Source of the DNA: Apostichopus japonicus
Taxonomy: Eukaryota > Echinodermata > Holothuroidea > Aspidochirotida > Stichopodidae
NCBI RefSeq assembly: GCF_037975245.1
Contig: NC_092575.1
Coordinates: forward strand, 2,671,001 to 2,735,000
DNA: 64,000 nt
Direction of reading: 5' to 3'
Within the stretch, counting starts at the first letter, position 1, and the number at the start of each line of letters is the position of its first letter. Of the stretch, positions 24,556-37,132 are shown in pieces. The notes beneath the pieces were generated by a model. The model worked only from the letters and a program-made list of their open reading frames with translations. It was not told where the DNA came from and did not search any database. The translations under genes were made by a program, and so were the position numbers.

Positions 24556-25668
24556 CAGGGTTCGGTTTCTTCCGGAAGAAACCTATTTCTTCCGGGGACG
24601 TGGAAGAAACTGGAAGAAACCTGTTTCTTCCAGGTTTCTTCCAGTTTCTTCCCGAAGAAACTGGAAGAAACCGGAATAAACTGGAAGAAACTGTGAAAAT
24701 TGGCATATATGCAGCACAGCCCACATACATGATAAAGAGACAAATAGCTTTCCACCATCTGACTGAAATGCATACCATTGAAACCATCAAAATATGATAT
24801 TTTTGTTTTAATTATAATTCGGGTTGTTTTTCTACACCAAAAGATGTTTGCTTATAAATCACAATATTGAAGGACTACTTATCATCTTGCGATCCCCCCA
24901 TCAACCAGAATTGCATAACTGGCCATACTGTATGAATGATTAACCTGGATTGGCCCATGCACTTAATGAACACTAAGAAAATAGCCGAACAATATCTGTT
25001 ACATTTAGGCAATGTGTTTAATTTCTGCAACTCCCTAAATTACAACTTGTAGTTAACAGGAGGACTTGTCATCCCAACAGCAAAAAGAACAAACATCCAC
25101 CATTAAACAGCTGGCCACGAGCCAGCCCTCATTTCACACTACAACTTCCAGTCGAATCTGTAACCCTCATGTTTTGAGTTTAATCTCCACAAAATATGGT
25201 CATAGTGGTCAATGTCATCGTAGTACTGAGTGTGCATTGTAGTAGGCCTACACTAGTTTCCAGGGAACACTTGCCCCTCCACTCAGAAACTAGTTTTTAA
25301 CTAAGAACTGGGCTATAATCAGGACCATTCTGGTCTGCAAAATATTGCTTGCCCATAGTTGTTCCCTGAATTGTCCGATGCTAGTAGCCTAGTGCTATAT
25401 TGTGTACAGTATATGCTGGAGGCAGGTCATGTGCTCCAATCCTAGATATAGACTACCTAGATGACACTATAGTGCTTCTTGTCCATTTATTACATAGTTA
25501 GAAATCATTGCAGGTTGTTATGAAACTTTATCAACAGTTTTTCCCCAAAAAATAAGTTTCTTCCATTTTGTCCGGAAGAAACTGGAAGAAACCTATTTCT
25601 TCCGAGTGGAAAAAACCGTGGTTTATTCCGCGGTTTTTTCCACCCCCGGAAGAAACCTGCGAACCCTG
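24556..25668. mobile_element. hAT-type non-autonomous element, 1,113 bp, with GGAAGAAACTGG subterminal repeats
   Basis: Ends CAGGGTTCGGTTTCTTCCGG and, inverted, CAGGGTTCGCAGGTTTCTTC. An exact 8-bp target duplication CCCAAGAC lies at 24,548-24,555 and 25,669-25,676. Block D has a single CACCCAGAC at this point, the unoccupied site. Many GGAAGAAACTGG/CCAGTTTCTTCC repeats sit within 150 bases of both ends. No transposase frame. Confidence 0.95.
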
Positions 25669-25969
25669 CCCAAGACTAAGAACATTATACACCCAAAATA
25701 CTGTCTACTTTTCTTCACATGCAGTTGTGGGATCAAACCAATTGGATCGACCATACCGGACCACGGACAAAGGTTTCCCTCTCACCCACCCTACTGACGA
25801 GAGTTGACTCATAAGATATTTCTGATGATGGAGAAAATAAGTCATACTAATAGATGCCTTATCATGTTTCCGTGTATTGGGTGTTATGTTACAGAATGTT
25901 AAGGGTACAGAATATTTTGCGCTTTCGTAAGAGGTTTATTTCCTTTCTCTTATATTGGCCTATGAGGTG

Positions 25970-26095
25970 GAAGGAGGGAGGGAGGGGAGGGGACGGGAGG
26001 GAGGGAGTTGAGGGGAGGGGAGTTGAGGGGAGGGAGGAGAGGGAGGGAGGGGACGGGAGGGGACGGAGGGGAGGGGAGTTGGGGGGAGGGAGGGG
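25970..26095 (+). repeat. G-rich (GGGAGG)n tract
   Basis: About 125 bases of G-runs separated by A or T on the plus strand, able in principle to form G-quadruplexes. Related tracts lie at about 26,195-26,250 and 62,268-62,310. Confidence 0.9.
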
Positions 26096-26480
26096 AAGAG
26101 GAGATATTTGATGACATTGAAAACGCATCCATGTGTCACATCCTTTTTATTTATACGTTTGTTCTTTCATTTCTGTTTTATTTTATTTTTATGAGGGGAG
26201 GGAAGGGGGAGGGGAGTTGAGGGAGGTGAGTGTAGGGGAGATGGAGGGGAGATATTTGATGAAAGTGAATATGCATCCATGTTGCACATTCTTTTTATTC
26301 ATACGTTTGTTCTTTCATTTCTGTTTTACTTTATTTTTATGTAAGAGTCATCTTTTTACAAACTTATCAAACGTGTCATTTCCTTGGCAAGAGCAGAAAG
26401 AGACGATGGGGTAGTTGCATTTTTCAAAAGAGGGAAACAATTATTATTTTCATCTGAAGCGAGGGTATAGTAGCTTGAAG

Positions 26481-26735
26481 CAGTGGCAGACTGGAAAATT
26501 CTTTTTGGGGGTCATTTCTAAAGGATTATTGTAACCTACAAAATTGAGATATATAGCGCCATTTCGCATCTAGGCATTCCTAAACTTCAAAAAAATCTCA
26601 ATGGCGAGGGGGACACCCCTCCCCTTAGACCCCTTCCCCAAGACGGCGATCGCTATGTAAGTAGCAATTCAATGAATAATGGGCCGGTCTAGGTGGAAAA
26701 TGCCCTGGCCGGTTTTAAGACCCAGTCCTCCCCTG
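26481..26735. mobile_element. hAT-type MITE, 255 bp (internally deleted version)
   Basis: Starts CAGTGGCAGACTGG and ends CCAGTCCTCCCCTG. Exact 8-bp duplication GCTTGAAG at 26,473-26,480 and 26,736-26,743. The copy at the same site in block D is 589 bp. Confidence 0.9.
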
Positions 26736-27408
26736 GCTTGAAGGAGTGGGTCCCAAATACCTTCTCAAATAATCTAGTCAATCGACGTGTAGAATATTGT
26801 CCTGCAAATTGGTTCCATATATAATCTTAAATTTACCCTGGGATTAAAAAAGTCCACCGGGCTGCCATATCAAAGATAATCAAATTAAAGGCTTGTTATT
26901 TAAGCACAATGCATCACAAACATACTCTTTTTACCCCAGTTCATTATTTTCTTTGTCGCTATTAGATTTTCCGCTTTTGTAGAAGTCCTGTTCAGAGCTA
27001 GTTCAGATGGAAATCAAATTTGCTATAAAAGAGGAACTAGAATCTAAGGCTTGTAGTTAACCATTTCCTGGTAACTCCGAGTTATTTTTGGGGTGTAGTT
27101 TACCAAAACTGAAATTTATGTATATTCCTTTAGTAGTACTCTGTCTATTGTCTCCATGTGAGATTACTATTACCGACTGAGATTGTGAAGGTTATGTAAT
27201 ACCAATATTAAGTGTTCTCATATTCTGATGTATCTATACTTTAAACAAAGTACTCTTATTTGAGACAATTATTTCGACTTTCTTAAACAATGAATCTTTG
27301 TTTTGTCCCAAAGAAAATGCATGTTTCATTTTTTCCCTTTTCTAAAACATCAAATTCCGTTTGTTTTCTTAGACGGTAAAATTCGTTTCCTAATTTTATT
27401 TAGAGCAC

Positions 27409-27772
27409 TTAAAGGGTGTGAAGACTCGCGCAAAAAGAAACGTCTAATGCCGGTAATTTGACCTAGTTTCGAATGAGGTGTAACAGAAGTGTTAAACACC
27501 ACCATCGATCCCAGAAAATTCTCACACAGCTACCGTCGGTATTTAGACACTAGTTTACAGTCAGTACATGCTGCGGTCAATACCCACAGCACAGTATACA
27601 AACGATACAGCGATGGACATATCAGGTCCAGCTTAAGATAATCATTAATGTATCACGTTTCATTACTGTCTGCATTTAGTAGCGACACGAACAAACGTCA
27701 CTTGCAAGCAACAGAGAGTTAACGTTTTCAGATGACCACACATGGTTTGGGGCGAGTCTTCAATGCCTTTAA
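27409..27772 (-). mobile_element. TTAA-flanked MITE, copy 2
   Basis: Inverted relative to 4138-4505, with the same ends (TTAAAGGGTGTGAAGACTCG on the left, the inverse of TTTAAAGGCATTGAAGACTC on the right). Confidence 0.85.
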
Positions 27773-29180
27773 ACTTCGCCATAAGTTTGAATATTTCTTT
27801 GCTTGTAATTTCTTCCTCTGTATGAAAGCTTTTACATTAAAATAATTACTTCTTCTTCTTCAATAAACTGAGGGAGAAAAAAGAAGGTAAAATCTGTTTT
27901 CTATTTTTAAAGTACTGAAGACTTGCCATAATTATCTCATCGCTCCCAGTCGCCAGTTAGGCAATGTACAGCTGTGTCAGTTACCATAGCAACAGTGGTT
28001 AATTTTCCTGAGTAGCTACTTTCGGGGGGTCACCCATGGTGGGGTACCTCCATGAATGAGGGAGGGGGGAAACGTGTCCGTGTGTGGGTAAGGGCCCTCG
28101 GAACCAAAGGTCAAAGTTAGTTTTCTTAAGTTATAATGGGAATGTCCAGTACTATCAAAATAAGTGGTTGCCGTGGTAACCGAGGTCAAAGGTCATGTGA
28201 TTAAAGGTCATTAAAGGTATGACTAAAATAGTAAAATTTATCAGAATTTTTCAATTTACTTTACCTATGTAATAACTTTCCAATACAGAAACACATATTG
28301 TGGCAAAGTAATAGTAACTGAATGCACATTCCTTAGAATCAGCTGTTCCTTTTGATCGGCAAACACCAAGTAATTCTTCACCAGGAATATCCCTCTTATT
28401 TGTCAGAAAAGCGATTGCAACGGACATAAAAGCTTCCGAAAAGCTCTCCGGATGATCAACGAATGTATACTGCCGTGAATGAAGAAAGGATGAAACAAAA
28501 ATCTACCAGACTTTGAACAAACTGATGTACAGTCTTGGAGCTGTGTGGAAGAAAGGCCTATCGACAAGATGGGGTCCAAATGAAACTCATATACACTTAA
28601 GATAACTACTACATATATAACTCTAACCTTAAGACAATTCAATTTGCACGAAGGATACATTTAATAAACGCCACCCCCCCCCCCCCCAAGGCTGATAATG
28701 ACAATGTCAGATAGATTTCAACTTTATCCCTATACACTAGATTCCATGTACCAAATTCCACTGAATTAAATATAGGAAACCATCGTAGTCTATTTTACTG
28801 AAAGAAAGATCTACAGAGGCAAACACCACTATAATGTAAGTAGCAATACACATCTTTCTACCTGCTGATAGACATGGTCCTATGCACCCCTCTCCTTCCC
28901 CTCTCCCTGCCAGTCTAAAGGAATCCAAACTTGGCTTTATATGACCCTGAACAACGGTCATGTTTTGTTACAGTCTATATATAAAGAAAGGAAAGGAATT
29001 TCACAGGGTTAGAAAGAATGCTAGAGCTAGTGTCTAACCGTTCAAGTTGATATGCGGGTTCATTGTTAAGGGTGTAGCTATTTGAACTATACTCCAATAA
29101 TACACAATTTAGTTTGTTTATGTGGAAGTTCTGGTCAAAAGTCTTCCTCTACTCTAACTTAATGGTAAATGAATACAGAC
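27773..29180. other. No gene recognised; dispersed repeat at 27,960-28,215
   Basis: 27,960-28,215 (ACCATAGCAACAGTGGTTAA ... GAACCAAAGGTCAAAG) matches 53,830-54,220 in inverted orientation. A poly-C run lies near 28,675. The rest shows no coding signal. Confidence 0.65.
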
Positions 29181-29278
29181 AAACTTATTCAACGACTGTT
29201 AGATTGACGATGAAAGACGATCATTAAAGTCAATCATCCAAAGTGTCATAACGTCTAGTATTAAATGTTTCTTTGGCA

Positions 29279-29835
29279 GTATGCCGAAGAAGTACAGGGC
29301 AGAGCTGGAACGTGTTCGGAAGTTAGCTATACTGCCAAAGAAGTACAGGGCAGAGCTGGAACGTGTTCGGAAGTTAGCTGAACGCTGCATTGGCTCAAGC
29401 CTTCCGTCACTCTCATCCATATATGAAGAGAGTGTGATGAAGAAACTAAGTTATACAAAGAAGATCACACACACCCTTTTCATAGTATTATCATGTTCAA
29501 CAGATCCGGGATACGATTACAGGTGCCCCATACTAAAAACGTCCAGGTTCCGCAATTCTTTCTTACCTGAGGCAAGACACTTGTTTAACTCGCGTGCAAA
29601 GCGATTTAGCCACAGTGTGTGATCTGTCACTTGCAGCTCTCTGTGCTGCTTCTGTTACTGTTCTAGTTCTGCTTATTTTAGCTTTATTCTCGTAGTTGTT
29701 CACTAATAGTTTGTTTATTGTATGGTTTTGTTTGTGTTCACTAATGTTTTACTTTGTTTACTGTCGACGTGAAATAGTTTCCGTTTTTGTTTTTCTGAAA
29801 TGGACAATAAAGTTTTCTTTCTATTTATCTATCTA
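29279..29835 (+). mobile_element. 3' end of a non-LTR retrotransposon
   Basis: The open frame ending at 29,622 finishes with TSRFRNSFLPEARHLFNSR, the pattern seen at the C-terminus of several LINE reverse transcriptases. A 3' untranslated stretch with AATAAAG and a TTTCTATTTATCTATCTA tail follows. A 48-bp direct duplication (29,281/29,329; PKKYRAELERVRKLA) sits at the 5' truncation. Confidence 0.6.
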
Positions 29836-30123
29836 AACTTTTAATTAACTCAGTTCTAACAGATTCCGATAGTGGCAGCGGAGTACAGAGAAACAACGCT
29901 CTCTTTAAACTGCCATCAGCAGTTTTAACAATATACGATACGTAACTGGGATAAATCTGTGAAGAGAAGAAGAGAATAGGTCCATTCTGTGGAGAACCAG
30001 GAGAGGGCTCGGCAGCTTCAGATAAGTTTGGGAACAAGGGATTTAACAACGGAAGGAGCCGAGGCTATAATATCAAAATATGCAAATTACGTAACTACTT
30101 GTGTGACGAGATGTTGTCCTGGA

Positions 30124-30716
30124 CAGTGGCGTCGCCAAGGGGTGGCCTGGGAGGGCACGTGCCCTCCCAAAATAAAATCATGCCCCGCCCCAACACCCAG
30201 GTGACCCCCAGATGTGATTTGTAGTGTTAAAAATCCATACTCAACCAAAAACTTTTTCTACAAAGGACGAAAAGGTATTATGAGCATCAGTAAAACTTCT
30301 TGCCACCGACCATCACAATAACCACTTGTTTTCTCACTGACAAGGTCACAGAGGCCCCGGCCTGAACCGCTAGTGCTTACACTTCACTACTATCCTGCAT
30401 GAATTTCAATTTCAACACTCTCATTTAAGAACATTATCAAAGCAAAAGGATTAATTCCCATTTTTTGTATAACTTTTTCATCCACCTCAATTAAAAACAT
30501 AAATATCGGACAGACTAAGCCCGAAATTTCTTTCACATAAAGTTACTTCAAGTTGCAAAATATAGTACCAGATTGCATCTAAGTACCCTTAATTAATCAC
30601 CCCTCCCCTTAGACCCCTACCCCAGGACGGCATTCACAAATAAACATTGTGCCTCCCTAATTAAGTGTTGTGCCTTCACTGTGTCCCCCAAGATTGAATG
30701 TCTGGCGACGCCACTG
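30124..30716. mobile_element. hAT-type MITE, 593 bp
   Basis: Terminal inverted repeats CAGTGGCGTCGCCA and TGGCGACGCCACTG. Exact 8-bp target duplication GTCCTGGA at 30,116-30,123 and 30,717-30,724. No coding capacity. Confidence 0.95.
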
Positions 30717-30981
30717 GTCCTGGAGTAGGGATTTGTGATCAGTGACGTCATCAAACTTAAACGTAGTAATTGATGTACTTCTTTATCATGTGTGCGCTCT
30801 AACCTGTTGTTAATATCTGAATTATAATGAGTTCAAGCACATGATTCAATCTAATATATTATAGTTATGAATATGGTTATATTCCTCATCAGCCCCTGTA
30901 TTTCGTGAGCACACAATGTATGTGCAGAACTCAAATGTTCTGTAATAAGTGGTAAGTTTTGGGCCACATCTACATCCTTAG

Positions 30982-31181
30982 CAATTGAAAACAAAATCGG
31001 TGAACCCTTTTACAAGCAGCTGTGGATGAATGCTTTGTGCATTGCTGTCAAGCCTATCTATAGCTTATCATCCTCTGGAGTCCTGCCTCTCAGCCTCCAG
31101 GTGGTGCGTACACCCGGTCAGGTTAAAAAACGTTTCTACAGACTGTTTGATATTTGGGATCTGCTACTTTTACACTGTGAG
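30982..31181 (+). CDS. Probable internal exon of an unrecognised gene
   Basis: Acceptor CCTTAG, donor GTATGT, 200 bp with one frame open throughout: IENKIGEPFYKQLWMNALCI, then a Ser-rich turn, then QVKKRFYRLFDIWDLLLLHC. Composition and borders look coding. I do not recognise the family and find no partner exon nearby, so it may be a fragment moved by duplication. Confidence 0.4.
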
Positions 31182-32010
31182 GTATGTACAGTCACTGTAT
31201 TAGCTTAGGCTAAAAACTCAATCGTTTAAAAGAACAAGAATGATTAGAAGAAAAGATTAGTTACGTTCATCAAGTTTAAAAACTCCTTCAAAAGCAAAGT
31301 GGTGAGCAATCAATCTAGATGTAGACCGTCTGTTGTGTTCTTCCCAAGCTGTGTAATACGGTCGCCGCCTAACTCTATGATGGCGCCATTCATGTTTATT
31401 CCGTAGACCCAGCATGCTCCGTACAGTTGGGCAGGCGATCGAGGTGTAAACAGAGGGCGATATTCATTCGAGATCGTGAGCACATAGCACATAATTTTGT
31501 GGTACATACTGAAACAGATACCGATGGTCTTCAACAAGACTAATTAGCCTTGAGTTGCCATTTAAATTCTTGTTTTAATTTCCACTAATATAATATGTAA
31601 TATAATGTAATACAATACTGAAGATGGTTCTTTGCACCAAAACTGCTGTACTTATATGAGTTTGTCTGCCAGTCATTTTGCCCATTATTGCATATATTGT
31701 TTTGGCTATGGAACTCTGGATAAATGATTCCCCGATGTAACTGAATTCCTATTCAATACCCTTTCCTGCTCCCCCCCCCCCCCCCGTCCACTGGGAAACA
31801 ATGGCCAATTAAGTCCACCAACGGTAGATTTGTATAGCTCAGTAAATGGATCATAAGCGTTATACATTCTGAGGGGATACTTGGGTAAATCCTGTTATGT
31901 GCAATCGTCTCTATAGTTTCAAATTTGTATTTGGTATCTTAGAAATGAAAGAGACCTATCAAACTGTGGTCATGGTTTGTTATGTATTCTCTCTCTCCCT
32001 CTCTGTGCAG

Positions 32011-32091
32011 TGTGCTGGATGTGATTGTTCTTGCCAACCACCAGAATGTGAAACAATCGATTGTCTCTGCTTTAAGATGCAACTTCACTGA
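32011..32091 (+). pseudogene. Orphan duplicate of the Cys-rich protein terminal exon
   Basis: CAGCDCSCQPPEC then TIDCLCFKMQLH and TGA, with the same acceptor. One amino-acid change (A to S) from 13,374-13,454. No upstream exons of the gene are present, so it cannot form the protein alone. It could be spliced to another gene. Confidence 0.8.
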
Positions 32092-33229
32092 GAACCGTCC
32101 AGAGGTTTACGTACATGTGCAATGTTATCGAAAATATTTAAAGCAAACATGGAAGTTTTTTCAACTTGTCTGCTGTAAGTCAATGAGCTGATGACTAGCC
32201 AGAATTTTCCTTTCACTACAAAACAAGAATTCATCGTGACCATTTATTCATCAATATTGAAGACCAAAGATATGCCGATCGTTCGGATTAAAAACTTACG
32301 TGTGGTGACCGCCGGCAGACAGATGAACTGGAAGAGATGTAGGGAATATTCAAGCTCATGAAGGAGGCGATCATAGAATGCCAGAGAAAAAAAAACAGAT
32401 TTTATGTCGACGCTTTGTCTTTGAAAAAGGGAAAGCTGCAGCAACTGCTAAACCCCCTGCAGCCAGGCTGAATAAGTATCAGACAAACTAAAGATTATCT
32501 CTGCAGAGGAGCAGTGCCTATTATGTGAAAGTGGAGAGCATGTGAGATGAAGTAGGATGCAGCCTCGCTGCGTCGATGCTGCAGCACATCTCGCTACAGA
32601 CTTTTGACGCTCTCCTTAGTTTAAAGTTCACCGCTGAGGAAAGGTGAGAGAAGTGTTATCAGAATAAAGCGACATAAGAAGATTGCAGTGTAGATACAGG
32701 ATGCAAGATGACAATGAAACTGACATTAATAGTTCTGGTAGAGAGGAAATAGTTTGAACACAATGTCATGCAAATTTGGGAGGGGAAAGGGGGGGTTGAG
32801 GCTTGGGGGGGCTATACATACAGTTGGAATCCACTTGATTTCATAGTGTTTTTGACATGCAACAGGATACCTTTAAGTTACAATATTGTCAGGCAAGTAC
32901 AAGATTTTAAGAAGCGGATAATTGAAAGGAAGGAAGCACGATGTCTAAAAACCTTGATATTTTATACCCAAGTTCAATTTTTATTTATTTTCTTTATTTT
33001 TTTATTTTAGCCAGTTTCATTATTTAAGAGCACAAAGTTAACCTGACTCAAATTTATCTTGTCAATTGTATATTGCCAATAAACTCGAATTATTTGAATG
33101 TCACAAATTGTTGAGAAAACGAAACAGCGTCACCTTGATATATGAGCAGAGTAAGTAAAATGGGTTTCTTTCTTTCAATTCCCTGCAGACGGTTTTGCTA
33201 AGATAAATTCATTACAACTTATAATAATG

Positions 33230-33232
<3 letters not shown>

Positions 33233-33263
<31 letters not shown>
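33233..33263. repeat. (TA)n microsatellite
   Basis: Plain TA repeat; an element has inserted at its right end. Confidence 0.95.
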
Positions 33264-33264
<1 letters not shown>

Positions 33265-33266
<2 letters not shown>

Positions 33267-33618
33267 GGGTTATAGCCACGCCGGCCGGCGGCGGCCGGTG
33301 GTAACCGCCACTCACGCCTGCCGGCCGGCATTGGAAGTGAATAAACAGTCCACCGGCCGGCACAAAAAAGTAGTAAAATGCTTGTGAAATACAACAAAAG
33401 TAACAAATTTATCTTTCCCTTGCCGTAAAACATGATAATCACGTCACCTTTTTCTGTTATTTACCAAAATACCCTCAACCCCCACCGGGGCGTTGCCCTG
33501 GACCCCACCAGGGGCCCTTAAGCGGGCCCCTGGACCCCTGGCCGTGAGATGCGAGAGCTTTGCTCGCTACACTTCGCAAATTTATTTAACCAGCACTCAC
33601 AATCTCCTAGCTATAACC

Positions 33619-33621
<3 letters not shown>
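33265..33621. mobile_element. hAT-type MITE, 357 bp, inserted in a TA repeat
   Basis: Ends CAGGGTTATAGC and GCTATAACCCTG. The flanks are TATATATG and TATATATA, compatible with an 8-bp duplication. GC-rich CCGGCCGGC motifs inside. Confidence 0.8.
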
Positions 33622-33658
<37 letters not shown>

Positions 33659-33731
33659 GAATATGTAGCAAGTGGTATGACAGATATATATAAATCAATA
33701 AAGAATTTTTCTGGTGTGTTATTCTTTATTG

Positions 33732-33765
<34 letters not shown>
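33622..33765. repeat. TA microsatellites flanking a palindrome
   Basis: Two TA tracts (33,622-33,653 and 33,737-33,764) flank an inverted repeat AATCAATAAAGAAT / ATTCTTTATTGATT around 33,690-33,735. Confidence 0.85.
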
Positions 33766-33766
<1 letters not shown>

Positions 33767-33815
33767 CAGGGGTTACAAACCCTCTGCTTGACCAATTGAG
33801 CCGTCCATGCCTTAT
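33763..33815 (-). pseudogene. Truncated tRNA-like 5' half (block B copy)
   Basis: Same as 14,690-14,740, with GGGTTTGTAACCC as a Thr-like anticodon arm on the minus strand. Confidence 0.45.
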
Positions 33816-34035
33816 GATAGTAGGTGGTGATCCCTACATAGTTCAGACTTTATAGAACAACCTTCAGTGGTTTCTACGTGTCATGAAACTTGCCACTGTA
33901 TTTATGGAATAAAATCATTTTTGGTACCCGGCCCATTCACGTGACCTACAGATAATGCTGAAACTATACTTGTACTTCAATATCACCTTTGAACGAATGT
34001 CCATTTCTTGTAACTTGTCGTTTTTAATATGTAAA

Positions 34036-34394
34036 CAAGGGCGTAGGAACCAGGGGGGCTGGGGCGCAAGCCCCCCAGTGAAAAATATGGGGGGCGGAAG
34101 TATCACAGCACCCCCGCTTCGCAAGTCAGAAAACCCCTTTTTCATTTCCAAAGAAGAAAAAAAATCTCATTTGGAGCACCAAATTGCATCTAAGACCAGG
34201 TGAAAATGCAAAATTATTTACAAAATGGAGTGGGTGTTTAAGTGTGCTATATTGCACCAAATTGCATCTGAGGCCACCTGGAAATGCAAAAAAAGTCCAA
34301 AGGGGATGGGGAAACCCCCTCTCCTTAAAACCCTCCGCCAGGCTGGCCATCAGTCTTCAGCCCCCCCACTCAAAAATACCTTTCAATGTCACTG
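34036..34394. mobile_element. Insertion with 8-bp target duplication, 359 bp (hAT-like)
   Basis: TATGTAAA at 34,028-34,035 is repeated at 34,395-34,402. Block A has the uninterrupted sequence (CTGTAAATATTAG near 14,961). Terminal inverted repeats are weak (CAAGGGCG / CAGTGACA). Confidence 0.8.
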
Positions 34395-34639
34395 TATGTA
34401 AATATTAGTTTACATTCTTCATAATGTTGATGAAATAAACGTAGCAATCATTGAATATCCCTTGTTTTGTTTTCTTTCTTACTCAGTTATTAATAATATA
34501 GCGTTGTTGGGGTTCTTGAATATAATGGTAATGTAATATTTTCTTGCAAATAGCAATCCTTTTGTCGACGGAAATACTGTAGAGAATTGAAATAAACTCT
34601 TCGCCGACCCGTATAAATCATTTTGTGTTACAATTACAA

Positions 34640-36020
34640 ATACTAAAATCTCTTGTAACGGCTATTATAAAACTTCGTTGAAGAAATGAAACAAATGCCA
34701 GATATTTCCGAAACCGAACACTACACACATAGGCGTAGGAGGCGGGGGACTGCAACCCCCCAATATTTTTTTCTGAAAATTCGGGCAATATGCTGAGAAT
34801 TTTTCGGGCACCTACTGAAAGAAAAATAAATTGCAATACATTGCTACATCTAAAGGAAATTAATTAAAAATCATCTCCTTGGTAATTAAAATAAAGTTCT
34901 AAGCTTGGCCGACTAATTAGCCATTACTAATGTAAGAGAGAGTTTTGACATAATTGGACCTCCATGCTTTTTCTTCATCTACATAAGACATTTTATTGTT
35001 TAAATTAGCATCCCGCGGTGTACTGCGCAACTTTCACGGACCGTACGGTACACGATGGCATGTGATGTAATAACCGATGCTTGCTTATATGATATTGACA
35101 TTAATATGTTGAACGCGCGCCGCGAAAAATGCTGGTTATATTTTTCGGGCAAGGCGTTACAGCTTCCCAAATCAAATTGGGCTGTTTCGCCTTTGACTAT
35201 ACACACTGACAGTTTTGAAGCTGTTCACCCTGGAACGCCATTTTCATGCTCACTGATATGATATGATATCTGCTGTTTGCTTGACAAATTTGAGCAGGCG
35301 CGTAGCGAGGAATTTGCCAAGGGAGGGGCGAAGTCTGTAGGCAAACTATCTAAGCGTAGCGCCACCATGAGTTGGCGCGAAGCGTACAAGAAAATTTTGG
35401 CCGAGAAGGCCGCCCAGATCGCTGGAAATGACACTTCCCAGGCCTTTTTAGTTGTATCTTAGCATTTGCTATTTTGAAATTACTAGCGATATCATAAAAA
35501 AATATGCTCATGTGGTCGCCCCTTCCCGAAATGCGTCATGTTCCCCGACGACTCGGTCGAGTTCGAGACCAGCCACAGTTGGTTTCATAGCACAATTGAA
35601 CAATTGTTCAAGGCGTCCATACACACACACGCGTGATGATAGACCATATATAGTATATATATAAATACATTAGGGAGAGAGGGAAAATGGAAACGTCAAA
35701 AATGGAGTTGTCGGTGTAAGGGGTAGGATGAGGCGCACGCCCCTTCCGAAATCCTCGATCCGTCACTGGCTACCCTGTGTATATAACAGGGATCAGCGCT
35801 ATAATGATGTCACTGTTCCTCGTTCTGTTCCCGGTGTCTTGGCGTTTTTCTTTTACTCCCTCCATTTCTCCTTTTTCTCTATTTCTTCTTTTTCTTTCCC
35901 TTTCTTCCTCTCCTCCTCCCCTCCCCCCCCCCCTCTTTTTTCCCTTTTTTCTTCTCTTTTTTTTTTCTCTCCTCTTTTTCATACCCGGGGGGCGCGCGCC
36001 CCAACGCCCCCTGTATACGC
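34640..36020. mobile_element. Composite 1.4-kb insertion unique to block B
   Basis: Absent from block A, where TCATTTTGTGCTATACTTTG is continuous (about 17,491). It contains repeat copy 2 (35,020-35,190) and a unit bounded by CAGGCGCGTA (35,296) and TACGCGCCTG (about 36,014). The pyrimidine tract at 35,855-35,975 causes spurious frames. Confidence 0.7.
35020..35190 (-). repeat. Dispersed repeat, copy 2
   Basis: Inverted match to 19,225-19,385. Confidence 0.7.
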
Positions 36021-37132
36021 GCCTGTATTTGTTTTACTATTCAGCCATACAACTTTGGGAATGTCTCTATATTTGTTTCAAAATTATTTCTTATTTATCT
36101 TTACTTAACCACACTCATGTAATTATGAAATTATTTTAATTTATCTTCAAAACGGCTTGCCATGAAGTTCTTTGAATCAGTGACGCATATATTATATATT
36201 CGAGGCCTGGAAAATGGCCGCTTGATACGATATGATGACGCAGTATTCATTTCTGTGTATGATCTATATCAATATAGTACATTACCGCACTGTTATAGTG
36301 CGGCGGGCATGTATTAGTTTCTGTATACAGATTCAAATATATAACGGCTCTTGCCTATACATAGCCACTATAGTATAGGTGTCCTACTAACGGAGTACAA
36401 TCATTTCTAGTACTAAGTCGTTATTTGACGATTTTTCTTCATATTTGTACATTATCAAGTGGATTTATTACACTTTGTTTTGTATCTTCAGGATCGGTGC
36501 ATTGGTCTGTCGCGATTAAGGCTAAAGTTAATTAGAAAAAGAAGATATTGTAGGCATAACGATTGTGATCTTTAGACTTCGTGGTGACATTTGAAAATTT
36601 GAGGACATCGATCCAGAGGGATTCACCGGAGTCGAAAACACAAATTATACTTTAACTGTATAGCTTACGTAAATGGGATTGAAAACAATATGTTAGGTCA
36701 ACAACAAAGTCAAGTTGGAATATTATAGCTGGACAAACTGTGAGATGTTTATACTCTCAGATTGTTCAAGTCTTTCAGGCTCACCGCTGACACGACAGAA
36801 ATCGAATGTCTGTTCATCATATCGGATCCCCAAAATTTTTGATCCTCCATGACAGTAGACTGTTAGGCTATCTATCTCAGAAACTTGACTTGACTTAACT
36901 GAACAAAACTGAATTCCAGAGTAATTATGTGTCCTTCGTTAAAAAGTGTTTTCAGACCGCCGGAAGATTTGTTGGTGTTTTTAAGTCCTCTAACCACCTT
37001 CCTGTCACACACTTCGACTTTAAATCCTACACGAGGCCTTTTTCAATGGACAATTAATCTGACAATGGCTGCCTCTGTTGAAGGGATTTTTTCGGATTAA
37101 CAAATAAATGTATTAATCAATCGCTCTTGCAG

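Larger units (their letters stand above)
23470..27772. repeat. Segmental duplication block C (paralogue of 60,867-64,000)
   Basis: Collinear with block D: 23,486/60,882, 24,020/61,425, 24,480/61,885, 25,669/61,960, 25,960/62,260, 26,500/62,810, 27,409/63,762. Each block has an internal ~210-bp direct repeat (23,470-23,682 and 24,020-24,230 here). Differences come from the hAT element at 24,556 and from the size of the element at 26,481. Confidence 0.88.

Noticed and set aside
25854-26132. Gly/Arg-rich and Pro/Ser-rich frames
   Set aside because: They are readings of the GGGAGG tract on either strand.
35728-36139. Ser/Pro/Phe-rich frames of 120-126 codons
   Set aside because: They read through a pyrimidine tract inside a block B-specific insertion.
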